Source: Desulfonatronospira thiodismutans ASO3-1
GTDB taxonomy: Bacteria; Desulfobacterota; Desulfovibrionia; Desulfovibrionales; Desulfonatronovibrionaceae
Length of the DNA stretch: 64,000 nt
Direction of reading: 5' to 3'
NCBI RefSeq assembly: GCF_000174435.1
Contig: NZ_ACJN02000005.1
Span: 47,822 to 111,821, forward strand
In this document: positions 24,963 through 34,800 of the stretch, piece after piece
How positions within the stretch are numbered: the first letter of the stretch is position 1
Layout: every line of letters starts with the position of its first letter
Made by a program: the position numbers and the translations under genes
Notes under the pieces: model-generated
Seen by the model: the letters and a program-made list of their open reading frames with translations, nothing else
The model's database searches: none
What the model was told of the DNA's origin: nothing

Positions 24963-25259
24963 CTACCTGCCCAGCCTTTGTTCCATGTCCTGCAAAAACT
25001 CCACTGCCTCCCGGAAATTTAAGCCCTTGACCACCATGACCAGGTCAATGGGGTTGAAATTTCTTTCGCAACGAAAACACCTGGCCAGGTTGGTTCTGGG
25101 ATTACAGGCGGTCAAAAACTCGGAGCAAAGCGGGCACAGAAAGCGCAAGTATCCGTCCCTGACTTTGGAGGGCATATCCAGGATATGGACAATAACGTCA
25201 TTGACCAAAACCTTGTTTCGCAACCGCTGCAGTTCCTCTCTGGAATATCTTTGGGCCAT
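24963..25259 (-). CDS. CHC2/DnaG-type zinc-finger protein, copy 2
   Basis: Identical in protein sequence to 19874-20170, with two CxxC pairs (CPLC, CFRC). It again lies directly upstream of the first recombinase gene. Conservation in both copies is expected from the recent duplication and says nothing about selection. Confidence 0.8.
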   Translation of the reverse strand: MAQRYSREELQRLRNKVLVNDVIVHILDMPSKVRDGYLRFLCPLCSEFLTACNPRTNLARCFRCERNFNPIDLVMVVKGLNFREAVEFLQDMEQRLGR

Positions 25260-25361
25260 GATTTCCTCCTCGAGATAAGTGTCAGTGATTAAGATTTGAC
25301 TTCCCTATCACCACCCCGGCAGTGGAGGCTATCGAGTCCTACCTTTGCAATCAGGACCAAA

Positions 25362-25787
25362 TCATGCGCAACCCATTGATACTTCTGTGATTTTTACGAT
25401 TTTCGCGTCCATCTTTGCAATCAGCAGATCCTGGACAGAAATCATGGCGTAAGTTCCTGATATGTCACTGTTTTCAGCTGATAACGCGTCCAGCTTTGCA
25501 ATTTCGCTGGAAATGGATTCGATGGCCCTCCTGCGCCGGTTTCTATATCGCTGTTTTTCCCGGTTGCTTCGAGTATAGTCAGGGTTGTTTTCCCTGTAGT
25601 TATTCCAGTAGTCAGGGTTCCTGGCACTCCAGCGTTGGTCTGAAGCCCTTTTATTGAGCCTGTAGGCCTGGTCCACCTGCATTTTCTTTCTTTGCCACCG
25701 GCGCTTGCGCGCTCTCTGGCAATCAGGCTTGGAGCAATACTTCTGGTCGGGGTTACGTTTGGTAAGGGGAAAAAGACACCGGCTCAC
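25362..25787 (-). CDS. Cys-rich basic accessory protein, copy 2
   Basis: Identical in protein sequence to 20273-20698, including the apparent frameshift between the CSEPVSFSPY part and RNPDQKYCSKPDC. The frameshift therefore predates the duplication. Confidence 0.55.
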   Translation of the reverse strand: MSRCLFPLTKRNPDQKYCSKPDCQRARKRRWQRKKMQVDQAYRLNKRASDQRWSARNPDYWNNYRENNPDYTRSNREKQRYRNRRRRAIESISSEIAKLDALSAENSDISGTYAMISVQDLLIAKMDAKIVKITEVSMGCA

Positions 25788-26035
25788 TGCAGCGTTTTTT
25801 GGACATACAACCTCCAGGAGCAGTTACTCCAAGAGGTTGTAGTTTTGGAAAGAAGAAAAATGAATGAAAAGAATTCAGGCGGGGTCAAGAAAAAATCAGG
25901 GATCAGTGCTGAGTACTGGAGTCTGACCACTGAACATTCCGGGAACTGCCTCAAGGGCGGGGTATATGTCTATACCTGGTGAGGCGGGGTGGATTAATTC
26001 TGTTGAGCCGAAACTTCCCTTAGGGCATTCAATCA

Positions 26036-26131
26036 GGGCGGGGTATGCAGGGTATGTTAAAAAAAATACTAAAGGCAGGCGGAGTATAGCGGGATACTGG
26101 CAACATAACTAAACTCGCAACATAATGTCCC
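26036..26131. repeat. 96-bp repeat in duplication unit 2
   Basis: The single remaining copy of the repeat seen twice in unit 1. It contains the proposed RIT end AACTCGCAACATAA. Confidence 0.8.
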
Positions 26132-26155
26132 TTCCCATTTAGGTTGGCGCTCACA

Positions 26156-26408
26156 ATGGGTAACAAAGGCGCTGAATTGCCCACATCAGGCAATGCATGA
26201 AATGGGTAAAAGGTCGCCTTAATTGCCCAAAGTATACCATGCATGAAATGGGGAAGGTAGATACCGGGGAGTAGGCGATGGGTCGCCCAATTTGTGCATT
26301 GCTTGAAATGGGTAAATGACGTGCTTAATTGCCCAAAACATGCCATGCATGAAATGGGTAACGAAAGGGCTGAATTGCCCATAACATACCATGCATGAAA
26401 TGGGGAAT
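26156..26408. repeat. 46-bp REP-like array in duplication unit 2
   Basis: Same array as 21336-21588, with no difference that I can see, again 3' of the RAYT gene. Confidence 0.8.
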
Positions 26409-26463
26409 GACAAGGACAAGTTGAAAGCCCAGAATAATCCCAGCTTTTAGCAAAAAGTTGGCC

Positions 26464-27384
26464 TCAGGATTCACCAAGCCGCTTCATAGAATACAAACCC
26501 TCCACCCCGCCAACCGGTGTAAATTTCCTGGTATCCTTGGACCCCAGCAGGTGTTTGACCTGATCAAATACCTCCTGCACAAAGTCCTTCCCGCCAATAA
26601 CTCCAGAATCAGTAAAATACCGGCATCTGTACCTGAAGCGCTCTACTCGGGATATCTTGTAGCCTTTTTTCCTGGCTTTTTCCACAACCTTTTTTTCAAT
26701 GGTCTTGCCTTTGCCTGCGTCTACTGCTCCAGTTTCATATACGAATTGCCTGTATTTGCGGACAATCTCTTTGGGGTCCAGCTCGTTCCATTCCTTGAGC
26801 CCGAAATCAATATCCAGCAGACCGTCTTTATTACCTGTCTGGGTATGATAACCAAGTGAACTCCAGCGGTAATTCTCCGGTTTCTTAACAATACCGGCAC
26901 GGATAGGGTTTAAGTCTACATAAGCAAGCAGGTTCACCAGAGTACTGCCTTCCTGTACAATCATACTCTTAAACCGGCCACCCCAGAAAAATCCCTTCCG
27001 CCTGTGCTTTTTGTTGTAATACCTGGTAAAGTTCTGCTTGATGTCCTTCACATAGGCCCCAAGGCTGCAAAGCCTCTTCTTGACCTCAGCCATCCGGTCA
27101 GTAGGCATCTGGGCTTCGTCACCATAATATTTCTGCCACCTCTTGATGATATCTGAATTGGAAATCTCATCCTCAGGGTGCATCCGGGCTACCAGGTGGA
27201 AATGGTTACCCATGACCGCAAACCCAAGCACGTCAACAAAGTAAAGCCTGCTCAGTCTTTTGATAAGCCCCAGCAGATAATCCTTGTCAGTATCCTTGAT
27301 GGGCAGGCCGGGCAGGGCAGTACGGGATATGACATGGTAGACGGTTTGGCGGTCATTACGGATAAAACGGGCTATGCGGGGCAT
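26464..27384 (-). CDS. REP-associated tyrosine transposase (RAYT), copy 2
   Basis: The 306-aa copy of 21644-22564 has the HUH motif HFHLV and the FTRYYNKKHRRKG segment intact. It differs in two patches: KYYGDEAQMPTD for DYYGDKVEMPTD, and TIEKKVVEKA for TIDQKVVEKA. The second patch matches the decayed copy near 60.7-61.8 kb, which suggests exchange among family members. GGAGG precedes the start. Confidence 0.92.
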   Translation of the reverse strand: MPRIARFIRNDRQTVYHVISRTALPGLPIKDTDKDYLLGLIKRLSRLYFVDVLGFAVMGNHFHLVARMHPEDEISNSDIIKRWQKYYGDEAQMPTDRMAEVKKRLCSLGAYVKDIKQNFTRYYNKKHRRKGFFWGGRFKSMIVQEGSTLVNLLAYVDLNPIRAGIVKKPENYRWSSLGYHTQTGNKDGLLDIDFGLKEWNELDPKEIVRKYRQFVYETGAVDAGKGKTIEKKVVEKARKKGYKISRVERFRYRCRYFTDSGVIGGKDFVQEVFDQVKHLLGSKDTRKFTPVGGVEGLYSMKRLGES

Positions 27385-27428
27385 GAATTACCTCCTTTAA
27401 GGCTGGTGGTTGAGCTGTTGAAGCGAAC

Positions 27429-27749
27429 TTATCGGAAAGCTGGTGATATGTCAAGAATCAACCTGTCCCTTAGCTCCCCCTCTGGAGCCAATGTTACCGC
27501 TTTCCTGGCTGACTCCAAAGAGAGTGAAGGATCAGTATTCTGCAGCTGATGTGCCAGGGCAGTCAGGTAATCAGATACACCCGAAGCTGTCTCACTTTTT
27601 TGCAAGAAAGAAATCGCAGCATCCAGGCCATTTGATGCAGCCAACATCCTGGCTTGAGCAACTATAGCTGAATCAAGGTGAACTTTTGTTTGAGAATGAT
27701 TGCTGGCAGATTTTTTGCGAGTTTTTCTTTTCTTTTTTCTGGCTTTCAT
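27429..27749 (-). CDS. 106-aa protein with basic N-terminus (surface locus)
   Basis: This small protein has a very basic N-terminus (KARKKKRKTRKK), then a helical segment (AIVAQARMLAASNGLDAAISFL) and a tail with LQNTDPSLSLESARKAV that resembles one TPR-like helix pair. No family is recognised. It is the last gene of the minus-strand series after the 71-aa gene, but the terminator at 27806-27830 separates them. The tandem duplication starts inside its 3' end, so its last 15 codons are repeated at 22609-22653. A role in the surface locus is only suggested by position. Confidence 0.6.
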   Translation of the reverse strand: MKARKKKRKTRKKSASNHSQTKVHLDSAIVAQARMLAASNGLDAAISFLQKSETASGVSDYLTALAHQLQNTDPSLSLESARKAVTLAPEGELRDRLILDISPAFR

Positions 27750-27800
27750 GAGGCTCTACAAAAATTTGACTTTCAGAATATTACCAATCAATTTCAAAGT

Positions 27801-27830
27801 AAAAAGCCAGCAGAGAAATCCCCTACTGGC
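27801..27830 (-). terminator. Rho-independent terminator after the 71-aa gene
   Basis: On the minus strand, GCCAGTAG pairs with CTGCTGGC and is followed by TTTTTAC. It lies 10 bp beyond the stop of the 71-aa gene. The same element is found at 14575-14604. Confidence 0.75.
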
Positions 27831-27839
27831 CTTAATCAA

Positions 27840-28055
27840 TTACTGCTGAGTCTGCTCCCTGGCCTCTTTCAGCTTACTATCCAGCTCCTTCAGACTGTTC
27901 GCCAGACCATTCATAAAATTACTCGCCTGGTTCGCCGGAATAATCAGGGTTCCGGCTTCAACTGTTGTGTCGTCTGGGCCACGCTGGGTGAGCATAATTC
28001 TCAGGTTTCCATTAGACAAAGTCACTTTCGAAATACCATCCGCAAATACGTGCAT
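27840..28055 (-). CDS. 71-aa protein downstream of SapC
   Basis: The short protein starts MHVFADGISKVTLSNGNLRI and contains GTLIIPANQASNFMNGLANSL and a charged helical tail (KELDSKLKEAREQ). AGGAG precedes the ATG, and the start is 14 bp after the SapC-like stop, so the two are probably one operon. Two decayed copies of the C-terminal part exist at 14614-14745 and about 57250-57318, each with its terminator or a relic of it. The family is therefore multicopy in this genome. No function is known to me. Given the neighbours, it may be a secretion chaperone or envelope component; that is inference. Confidence 0.75.
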   Translation of the reverse strand: MHVFADGISKVTLSNGNLRIMLTQRGPDDTTVEAGTLIIPANQASNFMNGLANSLKELDSKLKEAREQTQQ

Positions 28056-28068
28056 GTTGATTCTCCTA

Positions 28069-28773
28069 TTATATTTTTATCTTCTCAAAATCAAGTTCTT
28101 CCATACTCTCCCAGTCCGGCTCCGTCTCCTGCTCAGCGAGTTTCCTCAACCTCGACATCTGAGTCAAGGAGTAAAGCTGCCCGTACATAACCTTCAAACC
28201 GCCGGTATCCCTGAGTTGAATAAAGGATTCTCCGGTAAGGTCTTTCAGCTTACCCTCGCTTATTCTATACAGACCGCCGTAACCTTCCCAGGGTTCGATA
28301 AGACCGTGTTCATTCAATACCAAACAGGCCTTGTCAGTTATAGCCCTCTCTTTGGCTATCTTTTCCAGAAAGTCGATTATCTGCTGCGTCTTCTGGGTGG
28401 GTTTGCTGTCTTCACCGAAAATCGGTTCTCCGCTATCACCAATCAGACCAGAGTTCTCGTCTACACAGACCACCTGCTTTCCATTCTGAGATTCAGCAAG
28501 ATAGAAGGGATGTGCTCTAAAATAGGATGGGATATAACTGGTTCTCCATTTACCTTCCTGGGTTACAAACAGGTTCTGTTCAAGTTTTAAGCCCATCACA
28601 GCACTCAGTATGTACTTGTTCCTGGAATAGGTAAAGGCTATTGGAAAAGCTGGTACTGCTCTGGGAAGTTCAGAGATAACCAATGGCACAGTGGTGCGGC
28701 TTCTGGTGAAAATATAGTCTTTAGCTTGGGTAAAATATTTACCTGCGTGTCTTGTCGTGGATAGTGGCTGCAT
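28069..28773 (-). CDS. SapC-family (S-layer-associated) protein
   Basis: This 234-aa protein shows the SapC family pattern: an N-terminal pairing with PLSTTRHAGKYF, VPLVISELPRAVPAFPIAF, LKLEQNLFVTQEGKWRTSYIPSYF, HPFYLAESQNGKQVVCVDENS and a C-terminal LTGESFIQLRDTGGL. SapC proteins were first described in the Campylobacter S-layer secretion locus and are often found beside large surface proteins. It lies just after the terminator of the 2245-aa protein gene, on the same strand, and is followed 14 bp later by the 71-aa gene. The ribosome binding site is weak. It is likely to be involved in export or anchoring of the giant surface proteins; this is inference. Confidence 0.85.
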   Translation of the reverse strand: MQPLSTTRHAGKYFTQAKDYIFTRSRTTVPLVISELPRAVPAFPIAFTYSRNKYILSAVMGLKLEQNLFVTQEGKWRTSYIPSYFRAHPFYLAESQNGKQVVCVDENSGLIGDSGEPIFGEDSKPTQKTQQIIDFLEKIAKERAITDKACLVLNEHGLIEPWEGYGGLYRISEGKLKDLTGESFIQLRDTGGLKVMYGQLYSLTQMSRLRKLAEQETEPDWESMEELDFEKIKI

Positions 28774-28784
28774 ATAACTTGCTC

Positions 28785-28818
28785 AAAAAAAAGGCCCGCA
28801 GAAGTAGCGGGCCTTTTT
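28785..28818 (-). terminator. Strong bidirectional terminator after the 2245-aa gene
   Basis: GGCCCGC (28793-28799) pairs with GCGGGCC (28807-28813). It is flanked by eight A on the left and five T on the right, so on the minus strand the stem is followed by TTTTTTTT. It lies 18 bp after the giant gene's stop. Confidence 0.9.
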
Positions 28819-28835
28819 GGTTATTTAAGTTGGTT

Positions 28836-31800
28836 TTAGAAGCTGAAGTTCGCTTCGGTTATGTTGCTCAAGCAGTCCTTGCCGAAGTCTTCCAGCACTC
28901 CGATAAGGGTCAGCTCGCCTTCATCTATCTCTCCATCGTCATTAGTGTCATCCCAGTGCCAGATTTTGGTGTCTCCATCTTCTGATGCAGTTGCAGACAT
29001 GAAGATCATCTCGCTACCTTCTGCCAACTGTTCATTCAAGAAGGCGCTTCCAGCTGTTTCAATGTCTCCTTTCTCATCCCATATACTATCAACTGCTACA
29101 ACCTCAGCGTACACATCATCGCCCAGGGTGTATTGCTGGAACGCCTCTTCAGGTTCGTTGGGGTTATCCAGATCCATGTTGCTGAAGTTCAGCACATCGT
29201 CTTCTGCGTCGAACCCTTTGATGGTCAGGTTGTCATCCTCAATCTCAAAGGAGATATTTGCAGAGACTTCCTCACCCAGATCCAGGATGTGCCGACCTGC
29301 TGAAGCTTTTACCACCACAGAGCCCTGGCCGGTAATCTCAACGTCATGCAGAATCCTAGACTCTGCTGTCAAGGTGTAGCCATCAAGTATCTCGATCTCA
29401 TCACCGAATTCAAGGGTGTTGTCACCGACTTGAAAATCTTCCATGTCGATATCAGTTTCTACCTTGCCAGTCAGTTCGATAGTTCCATTGCCTGGTATAT
29501 CCAGCTCTTCAGCATCGGTTATGTTCATGGTCAGAGTCTGGTCTGCAGCAACGGTCGGGAAGGTGGTGGTCTCATCCATCTCAGCTTCTGTCAGATCCAT
29601 GTCTGCGCTGATACCTGAGAGGTCCACTCCGCTGGCATCACCCAGAACCACAACCTTGCCGTCACCGCCTATGGTTACTTCATCAAGCAGTGAAGCATCA
29701 GCGGTCAAAGTAAGGTTGTCACCTATTGTGTCACGCAGTTCCACCTCACCAGTCAAGTCGGCATCTCTCAGATTCAGACTGGATTCAATATTAGAGAAGT
29801 CCAGATTTTCACCGGAAACGCCTTCTACAACTACCGTGCCGAGTCCGGTAACGGCAAAGCCGTCTGCCTGAGCAGGTGTCAGGGTTATGGTTATCCCCTC
29901 TGCTACTGTAGCAGGCATATTTGTAGGTTCTGTGCCTTCATCTGCTTTAGTGAGATCCAGGCTGGATTCAACATTTGAAAGGGCGTTACCAGTTAAATCT
30001 CCCATAACCTGCACAGTGCCGGGGCCTTCAAAGGTAACATCGTCAACGGTGTCAGCATCTGCTATCATGACGGCCCCAAGGCCCATGTTTACAGTGGCTC
30101 CACCGAGATCACCTGTGAAGTTGATGGCTTCGTTTTCGTACTCAGAGAGGTCGAACTCTACGTTTACAGTACCAGTCATTGTCAGAGCACTCAGATCCAT
30201 TGCTGGAGTAAGGTGAGGATCAACAATGTTCAGGGTGCCAGTCACTTCAAAGTCAGCCTCGTGGGCCTGGGCTGCGGTCATGGTCCAGTCACCGTCCAGA
30301 GTAGCGGGGAAGGTAATTGTACCTTCAAGATCAGTGACGTCGATAACTGCATCAGCATGATCAAAGTCACTGAAGTCATACTCTGTGGCGGCTGTGTTGT
30401 AGAGGGTTATTTGTGTATTTGCATCAGCTGTTAAATCAACCTCATGGGCCTGGTCACCAGTCATGTGCACATAAGTTGTCTCAGCTACGCCTGTGATATT
30501 TATGTGCGTCATATTACCCAGATTGGCATTCTCTGTAAGATCCAGATCCTGGATGCCTGTGACCTCAACTGTCAATGCACCAGCTTCGCCAAGAGAGACA
30601 TTGGAAAGATCCAAGTCCTCAGTCATGGCTGCAGTGGTTGCCTCTACAGTCAGGCTTCCATCATCATCACCTTCGCCAGAGCTAACCACGGTTACACCAG
30701 TAATCTGGGCTGCGGTAGCAGTAAGTGTAAACGTATCGGCTACTTCAATGGAGTCAAGACGCTGCAGATCGATGTTGTCACCTGTAATGTTTTCAGAATC
30801 ATCTACTGTTGCATTAAGCGTCAGTGTTTCTGCTACATCCTCAAGATCAAGATCTTCACTGTCAACAAGTGCAATCTGGATAGTTCCAGTGCCGGTGTAC
30901 TCACCCTCGTGCAGTTGCTCTTGGGTCATAATCAGAGTCTGACCAGTCGGGATGACCAGGTCGTTAGGAACTGTGTCTGCGCCAGTTACATCCACTTTGG
31001 CCGTGCTGATCATATCCAGCATCTGCTGAGTCACGAGTACACCATCAGCATTGTACTCTTCAATAACCAGTGTGCCGTCTCCAGTGATTTCGGAGAAGCT
31101 TACAACGTCAAGCCTTGCATCTGCAATGTTTACTCCGTCTTCAGCTGTGACATCAAGGTTTGTCCCGTCATCAACTACTGTGAAGTCTGCGCCCAGTTCA
31201 GTATTGAGTTTCTCGGCAAGGTCTGCACGAGTACCGTCACTGGTAACTTCCACTGCGTAGTCGTTGCCATCATGCTTGAAGGCTAAGATAACGGTATCTC
31301 CATCGGTAAGATCAGAATCATCGATTGTTGTAAAAGAAGCTGTAGGATCTGCTGTTCCCACTGTTTCATTATAAACCGATGGATCAAGCGTCAGAGCCAC
31401 ATCCTCAGTGATGTTCAGTGTGCCTGCGAAACCTGCGAATTGTGTATCTTCTCCACTATTTGTCAAGTCAACTGCTGTTTCTGACGCGCTGGTTACATTG
31501 AGCGTGCCTGTTGCATCACTTTGAACATTGGCAGCACGCCCGAGGTTTTGAGCAGAGATGCCTACAGTGTTTTCACCAACAATCAAATCCGTGACATTGG
31601 TCAGATTACCGGCAAGATCAGCGTCTTCAGAAACAATGACTTCTACGTCTTGCGCGCCAACGTTTTCAAGATTGTTTGTGAAGATTGAGCTTCCCGCAGC
31701 GTTTGCATGGATTTCCAGGTTAAAATCATCCATATCAAGCGTAATGTTGTCAACGAGCTGATCTGCGGTGAGGATAACTTTGTTGAGATCATCTCCACCA

Positions 31801-34800
31801 ACAGCATTCAAATTGGCTTCGACATCTGTATCAGCGGTCAGATCTGCTTGAGTAAGATCCAGGGTAATAGCATCGCCGCCTGTATCGCCAATCAGGCCAG
31901 CCAAAGCTGCGGTATCACCATCTGCAAATGTACCTGTTACTTCTACTGTGCCTTCGCCTACTATTTTATTTGTGCCTGCCAGAACTTTTGCCTGAGCAAC
32001 GGTCAGAGTAAGCTCAGCATCGTCCATGAGTTCGATGTCAGCATTGACTGCATCCGTGCTTGTAAGCTTATCATGTTGAGTCAGCTCCATATCCTCAGTG
32101 ACCTGCACAGTTACGGCTTGCCCTGTTGCTGTCATACCGGTAAGATCAACACCGGTGTTCTCAGCATCAAGCTGAACAATAAGGTCGAATGTCCCAGTGT
32201 CAATGTCCAGATCACTTACAAAGTTCGCCTGCTCTGCAGAGAGTGTGACAGTGTCTGCTGTGATAGCTTCTATGTGACCTTCAGCCGTGTCTTGCGTTTC
32301 ATTCAGAGTAACGCCTGTGAGGTCGGCTGTGTTTGTAGCTACATCAATCGTTTCAGTTCCTAATGTCCCTGATAGGACTACAGTGCCACCATCATTTGAA
32401 ACAGTGAATGATACTGCGTCAGCTTGTGCAACTGTGACTTGCACTTCTGCGCCGGTGTCAAGATCTAAGTCACCTGGTGAATCACCATCAAATTCAATAT
32501 CTGCAGCAACATTAGTTAAATCAACGGTTTGATCTTGTGCTAAATCACCGATAACATCAAGGGCACCATCACCGGTAACGCTCACACCGTCAGCCTGTGC
32601 TGGCGTAAGGGTAAGGGTTTTGCCACCATCAACAGAAATTGAATTGCCCTGGAATGAGAGGCCAGTTGTGACAATACCACTAAGGTCATAATCACCATCG
32701 GCATTGCCGGTGATCATGACAGATCCAGCTCCTTGGATTATACCAGAAGAGTTATCAATTGTATCTGCCTGCTCTGCTGACAGTGTCAAAGTGACATCGT
32801 CTGCTACGGTTACAGAGGTAAATTCTTTCCATTTATCCTCTTCACCTGCAGCTAAGGTCATGTTGCCTGATACAACTGCTGTGCCGTAAAGGTCGGCAGC
32901 TGTTGCTGAACCTGTAGCGAGGTTTACTGTCCCATCATCGCCTGCTTCGAAGATGACGTTGAGTTTGCCACCGCTTTCTGTAATTTTTACACCATCAGCC
33001 TGGCTGGCTGTCAGGGTCAATGTTTCGCTGTCCAGGTTTACCTCATCACTCTCAAAGGTAAGATTTTCTACTTGCGTGAAATCAGCAGTAGCACCGTCAA
33101 TGTCACCATCTACTACTACTGTCCCACCAGTAATTTCGGTAGCATCAGCCTGAGCAGGTGTAAGAGTCAGTGTATAGCTTCCGCTTATCTGAATTATATC
33201 TGCAGTATCTACACTCGCTGCAGTAGTCAGATCTTTTGTTGCATCGACCTGAAGGGTGAAAGTATCAGTGCCTGTAACACCTACGTTGGACAAGTCAACA
33301 TCCACAGGGGTGTCTGTCCCAACTATAACCTCAACATCTCCTGTATCGTCTCCATCGTTTACGATAGAGGTTAACGCAGCTGCCTGCTCTGCTGTAACGG
33401 TCAGGGTGTAGCCATCCTTTATTGTTAGAGTAGTTGGGTTATCTACCAAGTTAGCAATACCAGTCAGATCAGTGTCTTCTTCTACAGCACCAGTAATGAT
33501 TTTAGTCTCGCCATCACCAGTAATGGTCACGCCATTGGCCTGTGCTACATTTAGCGTCAATTCGGCATTTTCACCAACGGATATGCTGTTGCTTTCAAAG
33601 GTTAGGCTGTCAGTAATAGCTGACAGATCTATTGCAGCAGCATCTGCTGCGATATCCCCTGTAACGGTAAAGGAGAACTGGGCATTACTGCCGCCTTTAG
33701 TCACATCTGCAACATCAGCTGCAGAGCCAGTGATCTTCACCTCAGCTGTGCCTTCGGCAGGTTCATTTACATTCAATCCGCTCAGGCGGGATTCATAAAC
33801 AGCTGCTGAAGCGGTAAGCACAACACCATCAGCCAGTTGGATCACTGTGCCACCAGGCATCCTGGAGGCCAAGCTGAGGCTCTGGGATTCAGTTACATGA
33901 ACGGTGAGAGTTCCGCCGTCAGTAATCTCACGTAGGTCCACATTCATGTTTCCATGAACATCAATGTCTTCAGCAGATTCAAGTTCCTGCCCATCAGCCT
34001 GCACAGAGGTCAGAATCAGCGGACTGGTGGTATTTCCCATAAGTCCTGCATCTGCATCAGCACCTTCCAGTTCAAAGTCGCCGGTTACCTGGCGGAGGTC
34101 TATGGTTACACCAGCAGCAGAGATACCGCTTAAATCTGCACCAGCTGCATCGCCGGTTAAAATTACGGTACCGTCTCCATCTATTGTTGCACCGTCTGCA
34201 TCTGCAGCAGCCATGGTCAGTTCGGGATCGGATACAAGAGTAATATCTAAGTCACCAAGCTGGATACCGGCTGGGAAAGTGATCTCTCCATCTACATAAT
34301 CGTCAGCATTTATATCGTCGGCGGTTACGGTCCCGTTTTCAGAGCCAATGGCTGAGAAATCATAAGCGATATCTCCTTCAATATCAGTAACGAAAACATT
34401 GCCATCATCGGCAGCTCCTTCTGAATCATCACCAACTATCGTACGTCCATCTGCCTGGGCAGCTGTGAGGGTAAAAGTATGAGTATCTGCAACGGTAATC
34501 TCTATGTCACCCAGGTTTGTGTCTGGGCGAAGTGTAACAGTATCAACTTCAGCACTCGCACTGGCTGTAATACCACTCAGGTCATAAATATCATCGCCAT
34601 CCAACCCAGTCACAGTAACACTACCATCCCCGGTAACCGAACCACCAGCTTCAGCTAAAGCGGTCGCCTGAGCAGCGGAAATAGTCAGTGTCGCACCCTC
34701 ACTAACATCAATAGTGACGTCTCCAAAATCTGCTACATATGTCAGATCTACATCTTCAGTGATTTCAATTCTACTGTTTGAAGTTAATCCAGAAAAGTTA

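Larger units (their letters stand above)
22660..27478. repeat. Tandem duplication, unit 2
   Basis: This is the second unit of the duplication. It carries complete first and second recombinases, both zinc-binding accessory genes, one 96-bp repeat, the 46-bp array and a RAYT gene. It differs from unit 1 by two deletions and by clustered substitutions in the first recombinase and the RAYT gene. Confidence 0.93.
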
